DNA of 64,000 bases, taken from positions 19,312,804-19,376,803 of the forward strand of contig OW240921.1 of assembly GCA_933207985.1 (NCBI GenBank), written 5' to 3'. This document shows, in pieces, positions 22,272 to 32,679 of the stretch (its first letter is position 1; each line of letters starts with the position of its first letter). The notes under the pieces are model-generated. The model saw only the letters and a program-made list of their open reading frames with translations, searched no databases and was not told the DNA's origin. The translations under genes and the position numbers were made by a program. This stretch comes from Pelobates cultripes. Taxonomy: Eukaryota > Chordata > Amphibia > Anura > Pelobatidae.

Positions 22272-24512
22272 AGTACCCCCCCTCTCAGAAACGCCCACCG
22301 GGCGGAAGGAACCGGGGCGGGACGGAAAACGAGCATGAAATGCCCGGAGGAGACGAGGGGCATGCACATTTTCCTGGACCACCCAAGACCTTTCTTCAGG
22401 CCCATACCCCTTCCAGTCAACAAGATATTGCAACTTCCCCCGAGAAATACGAGAATCGAGAATGGATTTGATTTCATATTCCTCCTGACCCTCAACCTGG
22501 ACAGCGAGAGGGGAGGACTCAGGGGAGGAAAACCTGTTGCAAACCAAAGGCTTCAATAAAGAAACATGAAAAGAGTTAGGGATGCGCAGGGCAGGCGGAA
22601 GGGCAAGACGATATGCAACCGGGTTAATTCGACACAGAACCTTGTAAGGGCCTATGTAACGAGGAGCAAATTTCATGGAAGGAACCTTCAAGCGGATGTT
22701 TCTGGTACTCAACCACACCCTATCACCCGGGGCAAAAACCGGAGCCACCCGTCTCCGTTTGTCAGCGTGTCGTTTGAACACCAAGGAATTCTGAAGAAGA
22801 ATTCGTCGAGTCTGATCCCACAACTTTCTCAGATTGGCGACATGAACATCAACCGACGGAACCCCTTGGGAAAGGGAAACCGACGGAAGAATGGAAGGAT
22901 GAAAGCCATAATTCAAGAAAAAGGGGCTAGAACGAGTAGAATCACAAACGAGATTGTTGTGTGCAAACTCTGCCCAAGGAATCAGACCAACCCAATCATC
23001 CTGGTGTTCAGAAACAAAACAACGCAAATATTGTTCAATCTTTTGGTTGGTGCGTTCGGCAGCTCCGTTGGACTGGGGATGATAGGCAGATGAGAAATTC
23101 AACTTGATGCCTAAGTGAGAACAGAAAGACTTCCAAAAGCGGGAAACAAATTGGGAAACTCTATCAGAAACAATTTCAGAGGGAATACCATGTAAACGAA
23201 AAATCTCCCTCGCGAATATCTCAGCTAATTCGGGAGACGAGGGCAGTTTAGGCAAGGGCACAAAATGAGCCATTTTAGTAAACCTGTCAATCACCGTGAG
23301 AATAACAGTATGCTTTTTAGAAACAGGCAAATCGACAATGAAGTCCATAGCCAAACACGACCATGGTCTCTCGGGAATTTCTAAGGGATGTAAAAGTCCA
23401 CAAGGGAGCGCGTGAGGTTGCTTAGTCTTCATACAGACAGCACATGCCCTGACGAAATCCCTTATATCCTTAAGAAGGGAAGGCCACCAGAAATCTTTAG
23501 AAATCAGGGAACACGTTTTGCGTATGCCGGGGTGCCCAGCAATTTTACTGTCATGAAAGCAATGCAGCAGTTCCACTTGGAGCTCAGGAGGAATGAAGTA
23601 TCGATCCCCAGGAACAGGTTTGGGAGCTAGATGTTGTACTTTCTTGATCTCAGCAAGCAACGGCGAGTGTATCCTGACACAAGTGTTGGCAATAATATTA
23701 CACTTAGGAACGATAGAAGACAAAGCTGCTTCAGACACCGTAGAGGGTTCATGTTGACGGGACAATGCATCTGCCTTAGAGTTCTTAGAACCAGGTCTAT
23801 AAGTGAGCACGAAATTGAAATGTGTCAGAAACAAGGACCAACGAGCTTGCCTGGCGGACAAGCGCTTGGCCTCCCCTATGTAGGACAAATTCTTGTGATC
23901 AGTCAAAATAGTAACCGGGTATAATGTCCCCTCCAACAAATGTCTCCATTCCTTTAAAGCCATAATGACCGCTAACAGTTCCCTATCACCAATGCCATAT
24001 CTACTTTCAGGCCCAGATAATTTCTTGGAAAAAAAACCACAAGGATGTAACGGTTTATCCAAACCTAGCCTTTGGGACAAGATAGCGCCTATACCTGTCT
24101 CCGAGGCGTCAACCTCGAGTAGAAAAGGCAAAGATGTGTCAGGATGAACTAATATTGGTGCTGAGGCAAAATGTTCCTTGAGAGTTTTGAAAGCAGAGAG
24201 AGCCTCTGTGGACCAAGTCTTGGTATCAGCCCCCTGTCTAGTCATATTAGTAATAGGAGCAATAATAGAAGAGTAACCTTTAATGAAGCGCCTATAATAA
24301 TTGGAAAATCCGATAAATCTCTGAATGGCCTTGAGTCCCCTGGGCAATGGCCAATCTAAAATCGATTGGAGTTTAATGGGGTCCATCCTAAATCCGCCTC
24401 CAGAAATAACGTAGCCAAGAAAGTTTATCTGAGATTGGTCGAAGCTACACTTTTCCAATTTGCAGTACAATCCATGTTGTAACAGTTTGCGCAGTACCCT
24501 TCTGACTTGTCT
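22020..24512 (-). CDS. gypsy Pol: RT end, RNase H, integrase, chromodomain
   Basis: The open frame covers the end of RT (LEKCSFDQSQINFLGYVISG, GFSNYYRRFIKGYS), RNase H (LLEVDASETGIGA, DRELLAVIMALKEWRH, ILTDHKNLSYI), the integrase HHCC finger (HDSKIAGHPG then CAVCMKTK) and the integrase core. The core has MDFIVDLP, SDRVSQF and HPQSNGAAERTNQ with all three acidic residues. A C-terminal chromodomain follows (YEIKSILD, LQYLVDWKGYGPEERSW), which in chromoviruses directs integration to marked chromatin. SDRVSQF has Val where Gly is usual. The RT catalytic box is lost in the gap. The frame has no stop before the LTR and ends inside it at 22020. Confidence 0.9.
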   Translation of the reverse strand, partial: RQVRRVLRKLLQHGLYCKLEKCSFDQSQINFLGYVISGGGFRMDPIKLQSILDWPLPRGLKAIQRFIGFSNYYRRFIKGYSSIIAPITNMTRQGADTKTWSTEALSAFKTLKEHFASAPILVHPDTSLPFLLEVDASETGIGAILSQRLGLDKPLHPCGFFSKKLSGPESRYGIGDRELLAVIMALKEWRHLLEGTLYPVTILTDHKNLSYIGEAKRLSARQARWSLFLTHFNFVLTYRPGSKNSKADALSRQHEPSTVSEAALSSIVPKCNIIANTCVRIHSPLLAEIKKVQHLAPKPVPGDRYFIPPELQVELLHCFHDSKIAGHPGIRKTCSLISKDFWWPSLLKDIRDFVRACAVCMKTKQPHALPCGLLHPLEIPERPWSCLAMDFIVDLPVSKKHTVILTVIDRFTKMAHFVPLPKLPSSPELAEIFAREIFRLHGIPSEIVSDRVSQFVSRFWKSFCSHLGIKLNFSSAYHPQSNGAAERTNQKIEQYLRCFVSEHQDDWVGLIPWAEFAHNNLVCDSTRSSPFFLNYGFHPSILPSVSLSQGVPSVDVHVANLRKLWDQTRRILLQNSLVFKRHADKRRRVAPVFAPGDRVWLSTRNIRLKVPSMKFAPRYIGPYKVLCRINPVAYRLALPPALRIPNSFHVSLLKPLVCNRFSSPESSPLAVQVEGQEEYEIKSILDSRISRGKLQYLVDWKGYGPEERSWVVQENVHAPRLLRAFHARFPSRPGSFRPVGVSERGGTVRVPLVSTSEEGRHLDVHPPRGADSPDPCTPPGRLHAGRDSSASFYDAALSSRRHDGNHVPTVNHGNQVPNNESGLVGGGANS
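22272..22284 (-). promoter_or_regulatory. polypurine tract of the gypsy element
   Basis: On the minus strand GAGAGGGGGGTAC lies directly before the LTR start TGTCAGGG. Such a purine run primes plus-strand DNA synthesis in LTR elements. Confidence 0.75.
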
Positions 24513-24513
24513 G

Positions 24514-24613
24514 NNNNNNNNNNNNNNNNNNNNNNNNNNNNNNNNNNNNNNNNNNNNNNNNNNNNNNNNNNNNNNNNNNNNNNNNNNNNNNNNNNNNNNN
24601 NNNNNNNNNNNNN
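24514..24613. other. assembly gap (100 N)
   Basis: Exactly 100 N, the usual placeholder for a gap of unknown length. It separates the gypsy RT from a CA-rich minisatellite, so the missing DNA should include the 5' half of the element unless the join is wrong. Confidence 0.95.
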
Positions 24614-25045
24614 GCATTCACCATACACACACTAAAACCACAACACAAACACACACTGCATTTACCATACACACACTAAAACCACAACACAAACACACAC
24701 TGCATACACTATACACACACTAAAAACACAACACAAAAACACACTGCATACACTATACACACACTAAAACCACAACACAAACACACACTGCATACGCTAT
24801 ACACACTAAAACTACAACACATACTGCATTCACCATTCACACACTAAAACCACAACACAAACTGCATTCACCATACACACACTAAAACCACAACACAAAC
24901 ACACACAGAATTCACCATACACACACTAAAACCACAACACAAACACACACAGCATTCACCATACACACTCTAAAACTACAACACAAACACATTCTGCATT
25001 CACTACACAAACACACACTTTATCTAAAACACACAAAACTACATC
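24614..25045. repeat. CA-rich minisatellite, about 44-bp unit
   Basis: Nine or ten units of GCATTCACCATACACACACT then AAAACCACAACACAAACACA are present, with length variants. The array abuts the assembly gap and probably caused it. Confidence 0.88.
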
Positions 25046-26120
25046 CTTTATACAAATGTGCACTTTGTATCCATTTTACACACCACACAGACAGGGCATC
25101 CTTGTGGGCAGAGTCAGAATGGGCCCCGTGGGCAAACTCGAGGGCAGGTCCGGGGGGCCCAGACTTTTAACTATGTCAGGGGCCCCAAAATTTCTGATGG
25201 CAGCCCTGGGGATGATACACGTTGTAGTGCTAGCTACGTCCTAATGACTAGTAGAACAATAGTAAATTTATATATTTTGACCCATAATTTTGCCTGATGT
25301 GACATATATCAGATACATAATCTCAGAATGTCAGTGACAATAAATTAACACTCTGGTTGTAAAAATAAATGCATATTTTTTTGGTCCAATGTTTTCCTGT
25401 GTTCGTTTTGATTACTTTTCATAGAGAAGCATAAAGGACACACAGTCATTTAATACTTATTTCTGCCAGAAGCCTTCTGTCCAACAGCCACTAGTCGGCG
25501 ATGGCTTTGCATAAGATAAACAGTGCAGTTTCTCAGAAATGACTCTGTTTTCAATTGCAAGGCAGCTCTAACTGGATAAATTCATTATTAGAATGTCCTT
25601 CTAAAGACCTCAATCATGCATTTCAACAGCACTGTTGCTAGGTGGCAAAATGACCAGGGTCTTCAGTCCAAAAGTAAATTTTATGGCCCCAAATATGACA
25701 CCAAATAATTACTTTATTGTACAGCATTACAAGAATCTTTATCTATAAATGGCATAATTGCTGTATTAACCCTTAACCCCCTGCCTACAAATCCTGAATC
25801 CACAGCAATCTTCCCACCACGTGCTGTATAATTAATTCCAAATAATGCATTTTAAAGTGACACATCACAAATTATATGTATAATATATCTCACAGTATTA
25901 CAAGGGACTTGGGGCTAACAATAAAATGATGCCAAAACTAGACCCAGACTTTTCAGGACCCCATTTTAGTTTTCAGCTCCTGTAGACCACTTCCCACCAC
26001 CTCCCCCAAACACACGTTCGTATTTCATTTTTTATTGTTTTCTCTGAGGACAAATGAGTAGTTTTGCATCTAAAATATGATCTGTTTTTATTTGCAAGGA
26101 AATAAAATCTCTTTGAAAAG
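25046..26120. other. non-coding DNA upstream of the host-gene exons
   Basis: At 25095-25235 the text GGGCCCCGTGGGCAAACTCG and GGGGCCCCAAAATTTCTG looks like a common dispersed repeat. The rest is AT-rich with no gene seen. TTTTGCATCTAAAATATGA occurs twice, at about 26063 and 26202, a short local duplication. Confidence 0.4.
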
Positions 26121-26235
26121 ATGAAGTTCTTGACTGTTTTGGTGCTTAAGTTATCCCTTTAAAGATCTTATATCTGCATTTCAGTGAGATGAATTCCTGT
26201 CTTTTGCATCTAAAATATGAATAAATATTTTTCAG

Positions 26236-26391
26236 ACACTGACCAGACCAGCTTGGGTGAACCAAATGGAAAGTACTGTGAGTCTTGCTTCAGAGGCAAC
26301 TCGTCTGAGGAATGTTCCTCCAGAGATCGAGTGGCATGCCATGGAAATCAGTTTCAATGTGTGTCATATGTAGGAAAAGCAGAAAGAGGAG
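26236..26391 (+). CDS. exon of a Ly6/uPAR (PLA2-inhibitor-gamma-like) gene
   Basis: The exon is bounded by the acceptor ATATTTTTCAG (ending 26235) and a donor GTACTG at 26392. It encodes a half-domain with spaced cysteines: NGKYCESCFRGNSSEECS, then RDRVACHGNQFQCVSYVGKA. The pattern CxxC, C, C, C with NG before the first pair matches the start of the second LU domain in phospholipase A2 inhibitor gamma and related secreted Ly6/uPAR proteins. The exon is phase 1 at both ends, as is usual for LU-domain exons, and joins in frame to 27289. Signal-peptide and first-domain exons were not found, so the gene may be partial, a decayed copy, or interrupted upstream. Confidence 0.72.
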
Positions 26392-26449
26392 GTACTGTAA
26401 ATGTCTTATCATGAGAAATATGAACATTGTGCATTTATTAAAGCGAACG

Positions 26450-26620
26450 GTGTAAATACATTATTGTTCATTCTATATTCCACACACACCAGACACACAG
26501 TCACCCCCACACAACACACGCTGCATTCTCTGTTCAACCTACATACAACACACAGAACCTTCACATGCACACATCAAACACAACTCACATACAGCCATTA
26601 GCCCCTCCTGCCCTCCTGCC
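26450..26620. repeat. CA-rich satellite in the intron
   Basis: Degenerate ACACAC-rich sequence with CACGCTGCATTCTCTG and CCTACATACAACACACAG resembles the arrays at 24614 and 34210. It lies within the intron between the two exons. Confidence 0.6.
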
Positions 26621-27288
26621 CTATCCTCTATATCGGGTGGTGGGAGGTGTATCACTTTGTTTTAAGTCCCTACTCCAAATTTAAAAGGAAATCCTAGTTT
26701 TTCTTATGTATAAGTAATAAACTAGAATTTATTTTTTTTAAAGCAAAAATTATATATAAAGAAAAAAAGATTCATTAAGAAACAGCCTCACCAGTCTGTG
26801 TCTCCTCTCTGCGTGGACCTCACTCCATAAGGCCTAATAATCTCTTGCTTTCCCTTTGGTTCTGAGGCCAGGCCTACCTCTCTGTTCTGATATTGCAGCT
26901 ATCCTCCTACCCTGACTAGGCATTGACTGCCCCACTCCCCTGGCATTCTGAAACCTAACCATATGTCAGCTAATCCTACTCCATTTGATACAACATTGTC
27001 CCTTTCTATGCCCATCATACTAATCCTCTCCTGACACCACTCCATACTAGACACCCCCCCACTAGACACCCCCTTGATCCTTGCAAGTCTAACCCTCCCT
27101 ACACAGATATAAAATATGTCAAAATACAATACTACAGCTAACCATTTGTGAATGTTTAACACTGATACTTAGAATAGTATTTTTGCACCAGAATTTCAAT
27201 GATATATTAATTTTCTACGTCTCTAAGGGGTACCTTTAGGACATATTTTTGATGATATTAGATTCATATTATACTCTCTCTTTTGCAG

Positions 27289-27446
27289 ATCTCAGTATTG
27301 GACATTACAGTTTCAAAGGATGTATTTCCGATGTAGGATGCATTGTGAAGTTTTCAGCCTTGCCAGGAACTCAACAGCTCGTGGAAAAGATCTTTAGTTG
27401 TAGTGCTGCTGACCCAGAACCTTTTGACTGTTTTGGATGTGAATAA
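27289..27446 (+). CDS. terminal exon of the Ly6/uPAR-like gene
   Basis: The acceptor is a strong CTCTCTTTTGCAG ending at 27288. The exon starts in phase 1, matching the exon at 26236, and encodes LSIGHYSFKGCISDVGC followed by a C-terminal tail ending FDCFGCE and a TAA stop at 27444-27446. The KGC...C pair is the second half of the LU domain. AATAAA at 27442-27447 overlaps the stop and is probably too early to be the used polyadenylation signal; another AATAAA lies near 27569. The usual CCxxDxCN end of LU domains is not evident, so the tail is atypical. The product is predicted to be secreted, but no function is shown here. Confidence 0.72.
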
Positions 27447-28381
27447 AATTACATTTCAATGTTTTTTATGCTTGCCAAGTACTTACTAAAAAACATAGTT
27501 TGAAATCACTATAGCATTCTCAAAGACAAAACATGTGCAAGAACTGAACAGAAATCAAACGGTAAAAAAATAAATGCAACTTTTTACGCTGTAAAAACAA
27601 ATTTAAGGAATGAGGAACTATTAATGGTTTCCTACTTACTCGTTACATACAAAGAACAAACACCAAATCGCAACAAAAGAATGTCCCAGGTAGTTTTTAA
27701 CAACATTAATACTACTATCACATCTCCCGTTTATTAACAAATGGGAATTCTCATTTAAATGCAATTAATCAATTATTTTTTAAAATAATTATTCATTAAT
27801 TCAGTCTAATTCTGTATTTATTCTACTGATGAAATAATTCTACTTTTAAATAATAAAAAGTAAATCAGAAAGGACTCTGAACCAACTACGCAATAAAAAA
27901 AATAAAAAAATCTAAATAAGTTTCTGTGTATACACACATCACAAAAAATAAATAGTACCTTTCACACTTAAACAATACAAAACACTTTTAGTATCTCAGT
28001 ATTATTAGTAAAAATACAAACTACAATCAATACAAAAGCAAAGGTAGTTAAAATATTACAATGCCTGCAAATGCAGCAATAATGATTAGGAGAAGAGACA
28101 GACTCTCAACCTCTCAGTAACAATAGTTACCGTTGCCAAGGGATGACTATGTTCGGGGATTGTCTATGATTTTTGTCCCTGTTTCCATATATGCAGAAAT
28201 TGTAATATTTTGGCTGACTTTGTATGTATATTTATTGCAGATTGTATTTGTACTAATTATACTGAGATACTAATAAAGTGTTTTTTGTTATGGATTATGT
28301 TCTATTGTTCGTTGACATTAATTTACCAAATATCTGTTCCCATGTGTTTTGCTTATAATTTTATGCCTGTCTTGCTGTAAT
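27447..28381. other. AT-rich non-coding DNA
   Basis: This is the probable 3' UTR and flank of the Ly6-like gene, followed by AT-rich sequence. No other gene is seen. Confidence 0.45.
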
Positions 28382-28389
28382 ATCTAGAT

Positions 28390-28779
28390 CAGGGGTAGGC
28401 AACCTACGGCACTAGTGCTATGCACGGCACTCAAGGTGTCTTTGCACTGCACTCAAGGCTGCTAGAGACAAACGCACTCTGGCCTATCAGGAGTCCCAGT
28501 AAAACTTCAGATATCTGCTAATACGAAGAGGTGGTGAAGGACAAACCTCAATTTATGCATTGCAGCACATAGAGGAAGTGATCTCAGATCCCTTCCTCCC
28601 AGCACTTGTGAATGGGAATCCACACTGTAGTAGAGCAGCCCTCGACAGCTATCGCAGCTCCTGTCCTTGACCTGTGCCTGGCCAGCCTGGTCCCCACTGG
28701 AACCCAGGGAACCCACTCACACTGCTAGACATACACAGAAATGTAGAATAACCCTCCCCTCATACAAATAATATGAACA

Positions 28780-28815
<36 letters not shown>

Positions 28816-29205
28816 CACACAATCCCCACAAACGCAACACCACTAACAATATACATACATGCAGACAACCCCACATGCAGCCTCGCACATGCAATACCCC
28901 AAACAGCCCCCACACACTACCAAACACACAATGACATATCCATCCACACACGATTCCACAAGCAGCCCTCATACACAGCCCACATTCATATGTATCATAC
29001 ACGATACCATAAACTACTAATGAACATATACAATATAATAGCTCATATACGCACAAATAAAACGATACAAAGCAATTACAGTAAAAATTACACAAGCAGA
29101 ATACAGCAGCATACACACCTCAATTTCAAAAAAATAGGATCGGCACGCTACGGGACATCACAATCCTATATCGGCACAGTGCTGCTAAAAGGTTGCCTAC
29201 CCCTG
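28390..29205. mobile_element. non-autonomous hAT element, 816 bp, 8-bp target duplication
   Basis: The ends are CAGGGGTAGGCAACCT and AGGTTGCCTACCCCTG, perfect 16-base inverted repeats of hAT type. ATCTAGAT flanks both sides (28382-28389 and 29206-29213), an 8-bp duplication as hAT transposases make. The interior has a (CA)n run at 28782-28815 and no transposase-like frame, so it must have been moved in trans. Confidence 0.92.
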
Positions 29206-29389
29206 ATCTAGATGATTAAAAAGTACTTACTCATCAATAAAGTCTTATCTTTGAAAATCAAAAGTACTTTCTAAACAATAAAAATTTTCCATTGCAAATC
29301 AAGTCGTGTTGTAATATCTGGAAATCAAAAATGAAAAATGAAGCAGAAAAAAGATATGCTATAGAATGTGTCAATTTAAATGTATACTA

Positions 29390-29535
29390 GAACTTATTTA
29401 TAGTTTAATTTATACCAGAGAGTGCATAAGATCATTTTCATGATGTTTTAAATGTTTAAAGAAGACCACAGACTTGCAAAAGCTGCAAAATGGGCAATAC
29501 ATAATCACACTCCATTTTAAGTTAAACAACAGAAT
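29390..29535 (-). repeat. dispersed repeat, inverted copy of 15815-15955
   Basis: The reverse complement shares GGAGTGTGATTATGTATTG, CAAGTCTGTGGTCTTCTTTA and ATTAAACTATA with 15815-15955. It lies just upstream of Penelope coding sequence. Confidence 0.65.
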
Positions 29536-29559
29536 TCTGTTCATTTTTAGAAGACTGGT

Positions 29560-30015
29560 CAAAAAAACAAAAAGGTTTTTTTCATTGCGGCAATTATATT
29601 GCTTGCAAGAATGCTACTGTTGAAAAGAAGAAAAAAGACATTTTTATATCTTCAATAACTAAAAAACATTTTTCTGTTCCATCTTTTATTTCATGTGACT
29701 CTAATAATGTTATTTATCTTCTTAACTGTAAATGTGGACTACAATATGTAAGGGAAACCTCCAGACCTCTAAAAATACGTGTTAGCGAGCATATTAGAAA
29801 CATAAAAAAAGGTTTCTTAAATCATAGTATACCTAAGCATTTTTTAGAAAAACACCAATCTAACCCTAAAGATCTAGAATTTATGGCCATACAAAAAAAT
29901 ATCTTCACACTGGAGAGGTAGCAACAAAAATCTTAGTAAAAAAGAATGCTCCTGGATTTTTGACTTGCAAACATTACACCCTAAGGGATTAAATATAGAT
30001 TTTGAAATTGGATCT
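29560..30015 (+). pseudogene. Penelope-like GIY-YIG endonuclease fragment
   Basis: The plus-strand frame reads the linker FFHCGNCIACK and then VIYLLNCKCGLQYVRETSR, PLKIRVSEHIRNIKKGF, HFLEKHQSNPKDLEFMAIQK. This is the C-terminal GIY-YIG nuclease of Penelope-like retroelements; the arginine and the EH glutamate of the fold are visible. The usual GxTxR glycine is replaced (VRETSR). The last part, around 29920-30010, is frameshifted. RT is not present upstream, so this is a 5'-truncated copy. Confidence 0.82.
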
Positions 30016-30023
30016 ATTTTGTA

Positions 30024-30330
30024 TAGTGATGTCCTGAACGGTTCGCTGAACGGTTCACCGCGGACGGCGAACATATGCGGTAAACTTTGACCCTGTACCT
30101 CACCGTCCACAGACACATTCCAGCCAATCAGCAGCAGACCCTCCCTCCCAGACCCTCCCACCTCCTGGACAGCTCACTAAGAATGCAACTTCACAATGAA
30201 TGTAAAATGGATGCTGTCCAGGAGGTGGGGGGGTCTTGGAGGGAGGGTCTGCTGCTGATTGGCTGGAATGTGTCTGCTGACGGTGAGGTACAGGGTCAAA
30301 GTTTGCGGCGAACCGTTCGGGACATCACTA
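30024..30330. mobile_element. palindromic hAT MITE, 307 bp, 8-bp target duplication
   Basis: The ends are TAGTGATGTCCTGAACGG and CCGTTCGGGACATCACTA. ATTTTGTA flanks both sides (30016-30023, 30331-30338). Nearly the whole element is self-complementary: the arm with CCAGCCAATCAGCAGCAGAC pairs with GTCTGCTGCTGATTGGCTGG around a 40-base loop. It shares its right half with the 1.8-kb element at 47994 and so is a deletion derivative. It sits in the 3' region of the Penelope-like element. Confidence 0.93.
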
Positions 30331-30338
30331 ATTTTGTA

Positions 30339-31330
30339 GGATTTATCTTCTTTTATTGTTTATGTCCCCATTCTCATTTTATTCTATTATCAAACACTTT
30401 TATCTCATTCCTTTTTTACTTTACTTTTTCCTTTGAATGTTATATTTTTCAACATAGGAATTGATATAAACATTATAAATGTGCAACTTTTTAACATAAG
30501 GATATATATTAATCATTATAAATATGTAAGTGTGATATATGTCTTCTTAATACACTGTATACACATTTGAACTAATTTTAGAGAGTATATTAATCCTTTA
30601 TTTATTTCCCTATCCCCTTCCGTCTTTTCCCCTCAACCAAAATGGCTAATGTGAGTACTAAAGACTGTTTAGCATCAACTAAAACACGCCCTCCTAATAA
30701 GTAAAGGCAATATGATTGACAATTTTTTGCATTCGTTCACGAAAGAACTGGAAGTGATGTGATGACGAAAACCGGAAGTGACGCGATATGCCGAAAAACC
30801 GGAAGTGATATTCCGTTCCAAAACCAGTAGTCAACTGATGAGAGAGAAACGTCAGGACCACACAGCCATTTTGAGAAGGTCAGATTCTTTGTTTATCCAT
30901 AAGAAAATAAACATTTATCCCTCATGATGGAAGAGGAAGAAAAACGGAAAAACCATATTTGGACTATTTGTGGGTGGGTTGTATATGAATTTAACACAGA
31001 TGTTTTATGTTTAGTTACTTATGTATAGGGTATTTAAACTTTTTATTTACATTCATGTTTATTGCACCTGAGGAAGATCAAGAGAGTGGTCGAAACGCGT
31101 TGTGCTATTTTTAATTTTATTTCTTAATAAAGAGGTATTTTTATACTTATTTTGGTTCCTGAATTTCTCATCTAAAAGAAAAACATCTATACTGGGACCA
31201 TCATCTCCACCAAAGCTACCCTATTGGAGTTACAGATACGCTACTACAGTTCAGAGCCGACTTATAAGGTTCAAAAGATTGTGAGTGCTCCAGGTTATAT
31301 TTTTACCTTATATGTTATGATTACATATTG
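30339..31330 (+). mobile_element. Penelope-like element 3' region with hammerhead-like core
   Basis: This AT-rich 3' region follows the endonuclease. At 31068-31100 it reads CTGAGGA, then AGATC, an 8-base loop, GGTC, then GAAACGCGT. The GATC/GGTC halves can pair (one G-U), so the block has the CUGANGA-stem II-GAAA layout of a hammerhead ribozyme. Penelope-like terminal repeats are known to carry such motifs. An AATAAAG follows at about 31125. Confidence 0.6.
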
Positions 31331-32508
31331 CCCTATGAAGGCTTTCTGTATATTACAGGTTTAACACTTTTTTATCTATTGTGTGCGCAAACCTGCCTCC
31401 CCTGTATCCAATTCCAGAGTTCTGTTCAGGTCTGAGAAAGGCAGGGGCAGATCCAGAACCTAATTTCGTGAGGGGCACTGGTAGGAAGAATCCAGGCACT
31501 ATAACCACTACAGCTCTTTGTAGTGTAATGGTGCCAGGAGTACCCTGGCACACTCCCAGAGTAAGTAGTCAAACCGTTTAAGAACAGTTTGACACCTTTC
31601 CAAGGGTTTGCCATAGAGGTAGTAGTGTGTGTGATGTATGGCGTGCAATGTGTGAGTGAGGGGTGTGGTGTGTGTGTGAGAAGGGTGTAGTGTGTGTGAG
31701 GATTGCAGTGTGTGTGTGTGAGGGGTGCAGTGTGTATGTGCATGGGGTGGAGTGTGAGTGAATGGTGCAGTGTGTGTGTGTGTGTTTGTGTATGGGGTAC
31801 AGTCTGTAAATGTGTAGGGAGTTATTGTGGGAGGAGGCAGATCCATACAAATATATCTATATACATTTCAATTTTTTTTTTGTATTAAAAGCAAATATAC
31901 TTTATATTCCCCCTTCCTTCTTACCTTTGCCCAGAGAGGGGGGATATTACTTCCATTCCCTGGTGATCCGGTGGAGAATCCCCGGTGGTCCTAGTAGTGA
32001 GTGTGAACTGGAGCCTGCAGCTCAGCTAGAGTTCACTCTTGCGAGATCTGGAGCATTTCCCTGGTAACTGCAGCAACATTCCGTTCTCGTGAGAGGAGGA
32101 CCCGCTCCCGGGTCCTCTGTTCCTCCCCTGCCGGCTGCAAGCAAAGTTCCCACGGACAGGTGAGGGAGACCTCTGATCTCTCCTCCAGTCCGTGAAGGCA
32201 CCCAGCAGGGGAGAGGCAAAGCTTTGGCTCTTTACTATTTTCTCGGGGGGGAGGAATTTCCTGTTGTCCCATTTCCCCCCTCTCCCCGAATCCGCCAGTG
32301 GAGACAGGAAACTTTTAAATTAGGCTGTCTAAGAGAGATATATTAGGGTCAGATAGGACTGCATGAAGATATGCATCTATTCATAGATGAGGGGAGGGTT
32401 AGTCAAACAAAGCAAACATTTGGTTAGGTATCAATAAAAGAATTGGCAGGGGTATGCAGATTTACAGATTAAACAGTCTAGAGATATCCATAAAGATTAA
32501 TAAAGCAA
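31331..32508. repeat. dispersed repeat with TG satellite
   Basis: From about 31440 (GCAGGGGCAGATCCAGAACC) the sequence looks like a dispersed repeat, with a (TG)n-rich patch at 31623-31815. A GC-rich stretch at 32000-32300 has no supported gene. Confidence 0.4.
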
Positions 32509-32512
32509 TTAA

Positions 32513-32675
32513 AGGACCACTATAGTGCCAGGAAAACATACTCGTTTTCCTGGCACTATAGTGCCCTGAGGGTGCCCCCACCCTCAGGGTCCCCCTCCCG
32601 CCCGGCTCTGGAAAGGGGAAAAGGGGTTAAACTTACCTTTTTCCATTAAGTGGTCTGGGTGCCTAGAGTGGTCCT
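32513..32675. mobile_element. TTAA-target MITE, 163 bp
   Basis: The ends AGGACCACTATAGTGCC and GGGTGCCTAGAGTGGTCCT are inverted repeats. TTAA flanks both sides (32509-32512, 32676-32679). A second, internal hairpin pairs CACTATAGTGCCAGGAAAAC with its complement around a short loop at 32517-32564. TTAA target use fits piggyBac or Kolobok families. Confidence 0.85.
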
Positions 32676-32679
32676 TTAA

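Larger units (their letters stand above)
21702..24513 (-). mobile_element. Ty3/gypsy chromovirus, 5' part lost in the gap
   Basis: Only the 3' half is present on the minus strand: end of RT, RNase H, integrase, chromodomain and 3' LTR. The gag, protease, most of RT and the 5' LTR would lie in or beyond the assembly gap at 24514. The element inserted in a Tx1/L1 endonuclease. The bases next to the LTR are AGGAC (21697-21701); its partner duplication cannot be checked. Confidence 0.9.

Noticed and set aside
22230..24359. Several plus-strand frames opposite the gypsy pol
   Set aside because: They are antisense shadows of a clear Pol reading frame with conserved motifs.
24614..25045. CRISPR-like regular repeats
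   Set aside because: Units are contiguous tandem copies with no unique spacers, in a eukaryotic context.
32022..32272. GC-rich minus-strand frames as a CpG-island exon
   Set aside because: No splice-site-bounded exon or domain, and the sequence lies within a repeat-like block.
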